A stretch of DNA of 10,294 nt from an uncultured Bacteroidales bacterium (lineage in GTDB: Bacteria; Bacteroidota; Bacteroidia; Bacteroidales; WCHB1-69): contig CALECM010000043.1 in assembly GCA_937949745.1 (NCBI GenBank), forward strand, positions 1 through 10,294. The letters are read 5' to 3'. Shown here piece by piece: positions 1 to 6,197 of the stretch (position 1 is its first letter; each line of letters begins with the position of its first letter). A program made the position numbers and the translations under genes. The notes below the pieces were generated by a model. That model was not told the DNA's origin. It did no database searches and worked only from the letters and a program-made list of their open reading frames with translations.

Positions 1-1861
1 TCGCCCGCACCAATTTATTGGCAAGAATTTCCACTTCTTTCAATTCATCATCGGTCACTTTTCCATAATGGGAAAAATCGAAGCGTATCCTTTCAGGTGT
101 AACCAATGAACCGCGCTGTTCGATATGATCACCCAATACCTGCCTGAGTGCCATATGGATCAGGTGCGTGGCAGTATGGTTATTCTGGGTTTCGGTCCGG
201 ATTTTTTCATTGACGGTAGCTTTAAATACCGCAGTCAGGTTTACCGGCAGAATGGTCGTCTGGTGGACAATCAGATTATTTTCTTTGATCGTATTCTCAA
301 TAAAGATTTTTTCCGTTTCGCTAACCAGGATTCCCACATCTCCTACTTGTCCGCCCGCTTCCGCGTAAAACGGAGTCCGGTCCAGCACCAACTGGTAAAA
401 TTGCTTATTTTTTGTGGTGACCTTCCGGTATTTAACGATTTTAGATTCGCTTTCCAACGAGTGATAACCCACGAACCGGGTACCCGGATGCCCGGGTATG
501 ATCTCCACCCAATCATCCGTTGAAACGGCGGCGGCTTCCCGTGACCGTTTTTTTTGTTCGTCCAATCCTTTCTGGAATCCGGCCATATCCACCGTAAGGT
601 CTTTTTCTTTCGCCATCAATTGAGTCAGATCGATCGGAAAACCATAGGTATCGAATAATTCGAAAGCAAAATCACCGTCGATCTCTTTCTTATCGCCCAG
701 CCGTGCACAGTAATTTTCAAATTTGGTAACACCATGGGAAAGCGTCCGAAGGAAAGACAATTCCTCTTCCTTGATCACGTTTTCGATCAAAGACCTGTTT
801 TTGATGAGTTCCGGATAATGCCCGCCCATCAGTGAAGTAAGGTCAGCCACCACAGTATAGATAACGGGTTCTTCAAAGCCGAGGAAAGTATATCCGTAAC
901 GGATAGCCCTGCGCAAGATCCGTCGTATGACGTAACCTGCTCCGGTATTGGAAGGCAACTGGCCGTCCGCGATCGCAAAACCCACCGCACGTAAATGGTC
1001 TGCTATCACACGCATGGCAATATCCACATTTTCATCCTCTCCGTATTTTTTTCCTGCAAGGAAAGAAATTTTTTCGATCAGTGAAGTAAATATATCCGTA
1101 TCGTATGTGGAAGTTTTACCCTGGACCGCCATACAAAGCCTTTCGAAGCCCATTCCGGTATCCACATGTTTTTCAGCCAATGGCACCAATTCTCCCGATG
1201 CCATCCTGTTGAACTGGATGAAAACCAGGTTCCACAATTCTACTACAAGAGGGTGGTCTTTATTGACTAACGAAGCACCGTCGGTCTCTGCACGTTCGTC
1301 TTCCGGCCGCAGATCGATATGGATCTCCGAGCAGGGTCCACACGGACCGGTATCTCCCATTTCCCAGAAGTTATCTTTTTTATTCCCGAATAATATCCTT
1401 GATTCGGGTAAATATTTTTTCCAGTATTCCCTGGATTCCAGATCTGCTTCAACTTTATCTTCTTCACTGCCTTCGTATACCGTAGTATAAAACCTTTCCG
1501 GATCCAGTTTTAGGACCTTCGTCAGGAATTCCCACGCATAATCGATAGCTTCTTTCTTAAAGTAATCACCGAAAGACCAGTTCCCCAGCATTTCAAACAT
1601 CGTATGGTGGTATGTATCCCGGCCCACTTCCTCAAGGTCGTTATGTTTTCCCGAAACTCTTAAGCATTTTTGAGAGTCGGCCACCCGTTTATATTGCGTT
1701 TGTGCGTTGCCCAAAAATATTTCCTTGAACTGGTTCATTCCCGCGTTCGTAAACATCAGGGTAGGGTCATTCTTAATTACCATCGGGGCCGAAGGTACTA
1801 TGGCATGCCCCTTAGATTCAAAGAAAAAGAGAAAAGCTGCACGTATATTATTACTATTCAT
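1..1861 (-). CDS. alaS: Alanyl-tRNA synthetase (5' part; 3' end outside window)
   Basis: Charges tRNA-Ala with alanine and hydrolyses mischarged Ser/Gly-tRNA-Ala in the cytoplasm. I translated the minus strand from ATG 1861-1859 and found an uninterrupted frame of 620 codons to the left edge, against about 870 residues for the family, so roughly 250 C-terminal residues are missing. Class II catalytic core at the N-terminus: residues 31-46 (NDPTLMFTNAGMNQFK), 69-79 (VSGKHNDLEEV), 83-97 (TYHHTMFEMLGNWSF), and 169-179 (GDTGPCGPCSE). The editing-domain zinc motif HxxxH is present as H562-TAT-H566, followed by the family stretch RGSLVTPERIRFDFSH. The second half of the zinc site (CxxxH) and the C-Ala domain lie beyond the edge. 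The start is chosen because NSNNIRAAFLFFFESKGH matches the usual family N-terminus and a TAnnTTTG box lies about 30 bases upstream. No frameshift was seen. Confidence 0.97.
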   Translation of the reverse strand, partial: MNSNNIRAAFLFFFESKGHAIVPSAPMVIKNDPTLMFTNAGMNQFKEIFLGNAQTQYKRVADSQKCLRVSGKHNDLEEVGRDTYHHTMFEMLGNWSFGDYFKKEAIDYAWEFLTKVLKLDPERFYTTVYEGSEEDKVEADLESREYWKKYLPESRILFGNKKDNFWEMGDTGPCGPCSEIHIDLRPEDERAETDGASLVNKDHPLVVELWNLVFIQFNRMASGELVPLAEKHVDTGMGFERLCMAVQGKTSTYDTDIFTSLIEKISFLAGKKYGEDENVDIAMRVIADHLRAVGFAIADGQLPSNTGAGYVIRRILRRAIRYGYTFLGFEEPVIYTVVADLTSLMGGHYPELIKNRSLIENVIKEEELSFLRTLSHGVTKFENYCARLGDKKEIDGDFAFELFDTYGFPIDLTQLMAKEKDLTVDMAGFQKGLDEQKKRSREAAAVSTDDWVEIIPGHPGTRFVGYHSLESESKIVKYRKVTTKNKQFYQLVLDRTPFYAEAGGQVGDVGILVSETEKIFIENTIKENNLIVHQTTILPVNLTAVFKATVNEKIRTETQNNHTATHLIHMALRQVLGDHIEQRGSLVTPERIRFDFSHYGKVTDDELKEVEILANKLVRA

Positions 1862-1890
1862 AAAGTTACCGTTATTAATGAAACATTTTG

Positions 1891-1898
1891 CAAAAATA
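1891..1898 (-). promoter_or_regulatory. Putative -7 box of the alaS promoter
   Basis: On the minus strand this reads TATTTTTG, matching the Bacteroidetes -7 consensus TAnnTTTG. It lies 29 bases before the alaS ATG, which gives a leader of about 20-25 bases. No clear -33 TTG element was found at the expected distance. The box overlaps a 10-bp palindrome TTTTGCAAAA at 1886-1895. Assignment is by motif and position only. Confidence 0.45.
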
Positions 1899-1919
1899 AG
1901 AAAAATGTAGATAATTTAC

Positions 1920-1927
1920 TATTTTTG
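1920..1927 (+). promoter_or_regulatory. Putative -7 box of the MORN_2 repeat gene promoter
   Basis: TATTTTTG matches TAnnTTTG and lies 27 bases before the ATG at 1955. The wider 12-mer ACTATTTTTGCA (1918-1929) recurs exactly at 4781-4792 before tRNA-Lys, which supports a promoter role. It faces away from the alaS box, with only 21 bases between them. No convincing -33 element was found. Confidence 0.5.
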
Positions 1928-1954
1928 CATCCTGTTTTTAATTATCTTTATTCC

Positions 1955-3271
1955 ATGAAAAGATTCACCCTGATTTTATTTGCCTTGTCGATTTTCAGTT
2001 CCTGCTTTTGCCAGGATACCGTAAGAACTTACTGGAGCAACCAACAATTAATGTCGGAAGGCTTGAAAAAAGAGAATAAAGAAGAAGGCCTCTGGACTTT
2101 TTATTACCGGAACGGTGCAAAATGGAGCGAGGGACATTACCGGAACGGGGAAAAAACCGGCGTATGGAAAGTGTGGTATGATAACGGGAAAATCTGGCAG
2201 GAATATGAGACACCGGAAGGCTCGTTTACAAGCTGGTTCCAGAACGGACAGATTGAATCACAGGGGAAACTGGCAAACGGGAAAAAGAACGGCGACTGGG
2301 TTTTCTACCATGAGAATGGGAAAATATTTAAAAACAACCAGTATGTTAACGACAGCGTTCACGGATATGTAAAAGAATACTTCAATAACGGGAAAATCCA
2401 TTTTGAAGGATATTATGATAACGGCGCCTTACACGGATATGCACGATGGTTTACCAGGGAAGGATTTCCCGACATGGAAGGGAAATCGGTCCGTAATTTG
2501 CAGGACAGCACCTGGACATTTTATCATGAAGACGGCACTTTGGGCAGCCGGGGAAACTTTATAAACGGTTTGCAGGAAGGAGAATGGAAATACTTTTACA
2601 ATGACGGCAAACTATGGAGGAAAGGATATTTTGAGAAAGGGAAACGTACCGGTATCTGGGAAGCCTGGTACGAATCGGGAGCCCTTAACCGGCGGGGACC
2701 GTTTAAAAATGATAAAGAAGAAGGCACCTGGACGCAATGGTATGAAAACGGAAACGTGGAGCACACCGGTGATTTCAGGGACGGGAATATGTCGGGAGAA
2801 TGGAAGGGATACTATGAAGACGGGAAACTCAGTTACAAGATCGAGTATAAAAACGGGGAACGCCACGGCAAATATCAGTTTTGGTTTCCCAACGGCCGCA
2901 AACGTTCGGAAGGTAAATACGCCAACGGCAAAAAGGAAGGGAAATGGAACGAATACGCGTCCAACGGCCAGCTTTTCGAGACCGGGAGCTACCACAATGA
3001 CATGAAGAACGGGAAATGGACATTTTACGACCAACGGGGAAGTATGATGCGCCAGCAGAACTTTACCGACGATGTAGCGACCGGCGTTTTTACCGAATAT
3101 TATCCGAACGGAAAAAAACAGATGGAAGGACAGTATAAGAACCGGCTTAAACACGGGAAATGGTCTTACTGGAATCCGGCCGGCAAACTGGTTTACAGTG
3201 TGGAATTCGACCACGACCGCCAGGTTAAGATCCATGTCAATACCGATCCTTCGGTAAGGAAACCTTTTTAG
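1955..3271 (+). CDS. Secreted MORN_2-repeat (YwqK-antitoxin-like family) protein
   Basis: The 438-residue protein has a signal peptide (residues 1-20, MKRFTLILFALSIFSSCFCQ). Cleavage before Q20 would fit the Bacteroidetes Q-rule; C17 could instead suggest a lipoprotein, but the lipobox is poor (F-S-S-C). The rest is a repeat solenoid: one degenerate unit (21-44), sixteen clear units (45-424) with consensus GxWxxYYxNGKxxxEGxYxNGxxx, and a 14-residue tail. Databases usually call such proteins 'toxin-antitoxin system YwqK family antitoxin', but no toxin gene is adjacent and export argues against a cytoplasmic antitoxin. Likely role (inference): an extracytoplasmic binding or scaffold surface. 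The frame stays open upstream to 1670, but that part is antisense to alaS; the signal peptide and promoter box decide for 1955. The next gene starts 29 bases downstream, possibly in one operon. Confidence 0.88.
   Translation: MKRFTLILFALSIFSSCFCQDTVRTYWSNQQLMSEGLKKENKEEGLWTFYYRNGAKWSEGHYRNGEKTGVWKVWYDNGKIWQEYETPEGSFTSWFQNGQIESQGKLANGKKNGDWVFYHENGKIFKNNQYVNDSVHGYVKEYFNNGKIHFEGYYDNGALHGYARWFTREGFPDMEGKSVRNLQDSTWTFYHEDGTLGSRGNFINGLQEGEWKYFYNDGKLWRKGYFEKGKRTGIWEAWYESGALNRRGPFKNDKEEGTWTQWYENGNVEHTGDFRDGNMSGEWKGYYEDGKLSYKIEYKNGERHGKYQFWFPNGRKRSEGKYANGKKEGKWNEYASNGQLFETGSYHNDMKNGKWTFYDQRGSMMRQQNFTDDVATGVFTEYYPNGKKQMEGQYKNRLKHGKWSYWNPAGKLVYSVEFDHDRQVKIHVNTDPSVRKPF
2015..3226 (+). repeat. 17 tandem 72-bp coding units (MORN_2-type)
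   Basis: These units encode residues 21-424 of the repeat protein. Period is 24 codons (72 bp); unit 3 of the array, starting GVWKVWYDNGK, is only 20 residues long. The DNA copies are diverged but keep recurrent pieces such as aacgggaaa at the NGK turn. Unit 1 (DTVRTYWSNQQ...) is degenerate and the central unit beginning GYARWFTREG is the most diverged of the rest. The pattern fits old duplication held by structural constraint, not recent expansion. Confidence 0.85.
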
Positions 3272-3300
3272 GACAGTTTCTGTTTAACGGAGAATAATAC

Positions 3301-3993
3301 ATGAAGAAAAAAATTTCAATCAGGGAATTTATGGATAAACTAAAAATTACAGCAGGTGATCTTTCGATCAGAATATTCCATTTTAACTTCATCCAGGTTA
3401 ACACCTATGTTTTATATGATGAGACCAAAGAAGCGGTGATCATTGATCCGGGCAACCTTTCCGGAGAAGAGAACCGGATATTGTCGGATTTTATTAAAAA
3501 CGAAGTATTGTCCGTTAAATATTTGATCAATACCCATCCCCATATCGACCATATTTTCGGCAACGAATACGGCAAAAAAACGTTTAATGCCTCCCTGCTG
3601 ATGCATAAAGCCGGTATACCCATTTATGAAAAGGCCGATGAATATTGTTCTTCCTATCCGTTTCAAAGGCCGGTATTCCCGGCACCGGACCAATATATCG
3701 AAGCAGGCGATAAAATCACTTTCGGAAACCAGGAACTAAGGGTTCTTTACACACCCGGACATTGCGACGGAAGCGTATCGTTATGGGACCCCCGACATGA
3801 CCTGGTTTTTACCGGCGACGTGCTTTTCGAAGAAAGTATAGGACGGACGGATCTTCCGACGGGAGACCTGGATCTGCTGATAAAAGGGATCCGGGAAAAC
3901 CTCTTTACCCTGGCGGATCATACGATCGTGTATCCCGGACACGGAGACAGCACGACTATCGGCAAAGAAAAAACTGATAATCCCTATTTATAA
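3301..3993 (+). CDS. MBL-fold hydrolase, glyoxalase II-like
   Basis: A 230-residue cytoplasmic metallo-beta-lactamase-fold enzyme. The dinuclear metal site is complete: H79-P-H81-I-D83-H84 (THPHIDH), H154 in TPGH, D173 in FTGD and H214 in YPGHGD. The stretch GRTDLPTGD (181-189) is typical of the glyoxalase II/hydroxyacylglutathione hydrolase-like group. There is no C-terminal substrate-binding domain of classical GloB, so the thioester substrate is unknown. The ATG at 3301 has GGAG at 3289-3292, eight bases upstream. An alternative ATG at 3331 has AGGGA four bases upstream, and since family members usually begin near residue 21 (LSIRIFHFNF), the later start is possible. folE begins three bases after the stop, so the two are probably co-transcribed. 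No signal peptide. Confidence 0.9.
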   Translation: MKKKISIREFMDKLKITAGDLSIRIFHFNFIQVNTYVLYDETKEAVIIDPGNLSGEENRILSDFIKNEVLSVKYLINTHPHIDHIFGNEYGKKTFNASLLMHKAGIPIYEKADEYCSSYPFQRPVFPAPDQYIEAGDKITFGNQELRVLYTPGHCDGSVSLWDPRHDLVFTGDVLFEESIGRTDLPTGDLDLLIKGIRENLFTLADHTIVYPGHGDSTTIGKEKTDNPYL

Positions 3994-3996
3994 ACT

Positions 3997-4629
3997 ATGA
4001 GAAATAAAGAAGAATTTGAAGAACTGGAATCGGGATACGAAAGACGTGACCTCTATAATCAGGAAAGCTTGGATATTTTATCCGAAAGCTACCTCAACAT
4101 GATACGGGTTACCAAAGAAGACCCGGAAAGGGAAGGACTGCTCAAAACGCCGAGAAGGGCCGCCAAAGCTTTTCAATTCCTAACCCACGGCTATAACCTT
4201 GATCCCCGTGAAATATTAAAGACCGCGCTTTTTCATGAAGATTACAAACAGATCGTGGTAGTGAAAGATATCGAGATTTATTCGATGTGTGAACACCACC
4301 TGCTACCGTTTTTCGGCAAAGCTCACGTAGGTTATATTCCCAACGGCACCATCGTGGGATTAAGCAAAATTCCCAGAATCGTGGACGCTTACGCGAGAAG
4401 GTTGCAATTACAGGAAAGACTGACCACCCAGATTAAAGATTGTTTGCATGATGTACTGAAACCGATCGGGGTCGCCGTGGTGATCGAAGCCCAGCACTTA
4501 TGCATGTCAATGAGAGGGATCCAGAAACAGAATTCCGTGACCACCACATCCGAATTTACCGGAGCGTTCCTTAAAAACGAAAATACAAGGCAGGAATTTA
4601 TGCACCTGATCGGAGCCAGATTACACTAA
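3997..4629 (+). CDS. folE: GTP cyclohydrolase I
   Basis: Converts GTP to 7,8-dihydroneopterin triphosphate and formate, the first step of tetrahydrofolate and pterin synthesis; a homodecameric zinc enzyme in the cytoplasm. The 210-residue product has the normal length. Zinc ligands by family alignment are C98 and H101 in CEHHLLPFFGKAHVGY and C169 in QHLCMSMRG, with catalytic H100. The C98-C169 spacing of 71 equals that between E. coli C110 and C181. Other signatures are GLLKTPRRAAKAF (47-59), GLSKIPRIVDAYARRLQLQERLT (121-143) and SVTTTSEFTGAF (180-191). It starts three bases after the MBL-fold hydrolase stop, so translation may be coupled. The start is supported by this tight spacing and by a family-like charged N-terminus. 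Nothing is missing or broken. Confidence 0.97.
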   Translation: MRNKEEFEELESGYERRDLYNQESLDILSESYLNMIRVTKEDPEREGLLKTPRRAAKAFQFLTHGYNLDPREILKTALFHEDYKQIVVVKDIEIYSMCEHHLLPFFGKAHVGYIPNGTIVGLSKIPRIVDAYARRLQLQERLTTQIKDCLHDVLKPIGVAVVIEAQHLCMSMRGIQKQNSVTTTSEFTGAFLKNENTRQEFMHLIGARLH

Positions 4630-4707
4630 CGACTTATTATGGAAGCAGGATTTCTTTATATAAAATCGAATTGTTCACCGGCATCGTAAAGTAAGAAGGA
4701 ATTTTTC

Positions 4708-4733
4708 ATATTGAATGTCAATATTTTATCTTT
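4708..4733 (+). terminator. Possible weak terminator after folE
   Basis: The inverted repeat ATATTGA-atg-TCAATAT (4708-4724) is followed by the T-rich stretch tttatcttt. The stem is 7 bp, mostly A/T, so it would be weak. It lies about 80 bases after the folE stop and before the tRNA-Lys promoter, where a terminator would make sense. Confidence 0.3.
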
Positions 4734-4782
4734 AACAGCAAGAAAAATAGCAAAAAAGTATAAATGATAAAGGAAAAAATAC

Positions 4783-4790
4783 TATTTTTG
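4783..4790 (+). promoter_or_regulatory. Putative -7 box of the tRNA-Lys promoter
   Basis: TATTTTTG matches TAnnTTTG, 20 bases before the mature tRNA 5' end. It sits in ACTATTTTTGCA, identical to the box before the MORN_2 gene (1918-1929). No clear -33 TTG was found. Confidence 0.5.
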
Positions 4791-4810
4791 CACTCCTAAA
4801 ACGAAAGGAT

Positions 4811-4883
4811 GTTTCAGTAGCTCAGCCGGTAGAGCACATCCCTTTTAAGGATGGGGTCCTGGGTTCGAATCCCAGCTGGAACA
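4811..4883 (+). tRNA. tRNA-Lys, anticodon UUU
   Basis: The cloverleaf folds by eye over 73 bases. Acceptor stem GTTTCAG/CTGGAAC has one T-G wobble. D arm is GCTC-AGCCGGTA-GAGC. Anticodon stem is CATCC/GGATG with loop CTTTTAA, giving anticodon TTT (Lys, reads AAA/AAG). Variable loop is GGGTC. T arm is CTGGG-TTCGAAT-CCCAG. Discriminator is A at 4883. The bases that follow are CAC-type sequence (c4884, a4885), so the CCA tail is not encoded. It is a single tRNA with its own putative promoter and terminator. Confidence 0.97.
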
Positions 4884-4889
4884 CAGAAG

Positions 4890-4921
4890 AAAGCCAATGA
4901 TCAGAGATTGTTGGCTTTTTT
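4890..4921 (+). terminator. Intrinsic terminator of tRNA-Lys
   Basis: The stem AAAGCCAA (4890-4897) pairs with TTGGCTTT (4911-4918) around a 13-base loop, and the run of T at 4916-4921 supplies the U-tract. It begins seven bases after the tRNA 3' end. Confidence 0.75.
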
Positions 4922-4988
4922 AATAAATTTAGAATTTAACCATAAAGAAGCCTGGGTATAGGTTGATTGATATTTTAATATTCCGATC

Positions 4989-5435
4989 ATGTATACAACA
5001 CAAAAACAGATTAAAAGACTAAAGATTTTAAATATTTTAGCTTGGACGATGATATTAATCTCGATTATCGGAATCTTTTTGGAGAATTACCATAACTTAA
5101 TTAGTTTTGAAACATTGGGTGATTTTTTGAATTACATCATTCTTATGGGTATCGGAATCTTCGCATTAGTTTCTTCCAATAAACGCCTCCAAAAAATCAA
5201 AGATATTGAATTCAGCTTAAATGACGAAGAGTTTATATATAAACACCGTAGTAATGAATTTATATTTAATTCAAGCCAGCCGGCAAAATATATCAAGAAA
5301 ACATTGAAGCATATTGAAATCCTTACCCTGGATGATCAGTTAATTCTAATCCCGCTTCAGGATTTCCGATTAGATTATAAAGAATTGAAATCCATTGAAA
5401 GTCATATCAATTCCATCAATAAATTTTTCCAATAA
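4989..5435 (+). CDS. Hypothetical two-TM membrane protein
   Basis: I do not recognise the family. The 148-residue product has a basic N-terminus, two hydrophobic segments (about 12-31 and 46-62) separated by a short loop, then a soluble domain (about 66-148). The basic flanks (KQIKRLK before TM1, SSNKRLQKIK after TM2) suggest that both ends are cytoplasmic. The C-terminal part alternates short hydrophobic strands with charged turns (DEEFIYKHRSNEFIF, HIEILTLDDQLILIPL) and ends in an amphipathic helix, which resembles small bacterial PH-like or YcxB-like domains; this is a guess from layout. It is AT-rich compared with folE and alaS, and is the first gene of a four-gene block after tRNA-Lys. 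No clear Shine-Dalgarno site precedes the ATG. Confidence 0.72.
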   Translation: MYTTQKQIKRLKILNILAWTMILISIIGIFLENYHNLISFETLGDFLNYIILMGIGIFALVSSNKRLQKIKDIEFSLNDEEFIYKHRSNEFIFNSSQPAKYIKKTLKHIEILTLDDQLILIPLQDFRLDYKELKSIESHINSINKFFQ

Positions 5436-5445
5436 ACCACAAAGG

Positions 5446-5459
5446 TATGAATATTCATA
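5446..5459. repeat. 14-bp perfect palindrome between two island genes
   Basis: TATGAATATTCATA is its own reverse complement. It lies 11 bases after the stop of the two-TM gene and 49 bases before the start of the DUF2007-like gene. It could be a binding site for a dimeric regulator, or chance in AT-rich DNA. Confidence 0.4.
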
Positions 5460-5507
5460 GACGGATCAGACACCTTAATATTCAATAGTTGATTTGATAA
5501 AAAACGA

Positions 5508-5909
5508 TTGGACCATTTTATAACCATAATGACATTTACCCAGCCGATTGAATTTGCTGTCCTGCGGGGAAAACTCGAGGCAGAGGGAATTGAATGTAGA
5601 ATATTGGACGAACTGACCGTACAAGTGAATCCATTTTATTCTAACGCCATTGGTGGAATAAAACTTCAAATAAGGGAAAGTGATATTCAAAAAGCTATTG
5701 AAATTCTAAAAGACGGTGGTTACATTAAAGACAAAGATTTGCAATCATTACCAAAAAATCTGAGCAAATTTGACAAGGCAACTTCAGAAGTACCTTTTCT
5801 TAAAAATTTACGGGTGGAGTTACGACTGATGATCATTATTGCTTTTGTTCTCTTGTTTCTTGGAGGTATCCTTTACCTTACATCTTTAATTTCCAACTTG
5901 AACGATTAA
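5508..5909 (+). CDS. DUF2007-like protein with C-terminal TM anchor
   Basis: The N-terminal 72 residues follow the DUF2007 pattern (a small GlnB/ACT-like fold described as a putative signal-transducing domain): HFITIMTFTQPIEFAVLRGK, then LEAEGIECRILDE, and a C-terminal helix ESDIQKAIEILKDGGY. A linker (73-105) leads to one hydrophobic segment (about 106-128), so the domain is probably tethered to the inner membrane facing the cytoplasm. The start is TTG at 5508; an in-frame stop lies at 5490-5492. The ATG at 5529 would remove the first strand of the fold (HFITIMTF begins at residue 3), so TTG is preferred, but this is inference. No specific ligand is known for the domain. The zinc-ribbon gene follows 13 bases after the stop, suggesting an operon. 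Confidence 0.75.
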   Translation: MDHFITIMTFTQPIEFAVLRGKLEAEGIECRILDELTVQVNPFYSNAIGGIKLQIRESDIQKAIEILKDGGYIKDKDLQSLPKNLSKFDKATSEVPFLKNLRVELRLMIIIAFVLLFLGGILYLTSLISNLND

Positions 5910-5922
5910 TAAAATAGAGATT

Positions 5923-6114
5923 TTGATAAGCAAGAAATCAAATATAGAATGCCCGAATTGCGGATCAAGCGAAGTTTCAAAACCCAAACTTTCGGAACAA
6001 GCATTTGCAATTTCAATCCTGCTCTTAGGTTTTCCTTTACCATTTATCAGTAAGACCTATCATTGCTTTGATTGTGGGCAAGACTTCAAAGAAAAACAAC
6101 AGACCAGTAAATAA
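5923..6114 (+). CDS. Small zinc-ribbon peptide with hydrophobic centre
   Basis: A 63-residue product with two CxxC knuckles, C10-PN-C13 and C48-FD-C51, spaced as in a treble-clef or zinc-ribbon fold. Between them lies a hydrophobic run (about 27-43, AFAISILLLGFPLPFIS) that is long enough for a short membrane segment or hairpin. The frame begins at TTG 5923 (no ATG in frame; an ATT lies at 5920), 13 bases after the DUF2007-like gene, with only a weak purine stretch (tagaga) upstream. The knuckles and the spacing after its neighbour argue for a real gene. Pairing of a DUF2007 domain with a zinc-ribbon is common in small Bacteroidota proteins and suggests joint function, which is unknown. Confidence 0.65.
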   Translation: MISKKSNIECPNCGSSEVSKPKLSEQAFAISILLLGFPLPFISKTYHCFDCGQDFKEKQQTSK

Positions 6115-6197
6115 CATAGTATTATTAAATCGATAATGGTATCAATTTACCAAAATGAAGAGTAATGATGATCAACTGAATATTAAAAGGATTATTT

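Noticed and set aside
125..523. 132-codon plus-strand frame
   Set aside because: It lies opposite the alaS editing domain with its HxxxH motif, and has no recognisable feature of its own.
948..1490. 180-codon plus-strand frame inside alaS
   Set aside because: The opposite strand encodes continuous, well-conserved alanyl-tRNA synthetase. The plus-strand product looks like a low-complexity shadow.
1670..1954. 95-codon N-terminal extension of the MORN_2 gene
   Set aside because: It is antisense to the start of alaS and crosses its promoter region. The signal peptide begins exactly at the ATG at 1955.
2601..3005. 134-codon second plus-strand frame in the repeat gene
   Set aside because: It is a frame-shifted reading of the same repeats, rich in Gly, Lys, Asn and Thr, with no sign of a start signal.
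2015..3226. CRISPR-like or other noncoding array
   Set aside because: The 72-bp period is coding, in frame, and conserved at protein level with no unique spacers.
2612..3235. 207-codon minus-strand frame rich in Val, Phe and Pro
   Set aside because: It is a mirror of the 72-bp MORN_2 repeats: the repeat period keeps stops out of the opposite frame. The product is a repetitive shadow.
1955..3271. Toxin-antitoxin system based on the YwqK-type label
   Set aside because: No toxin gene is adjacent, and the protein carries an export signal. The label reflects repeat similarity only.
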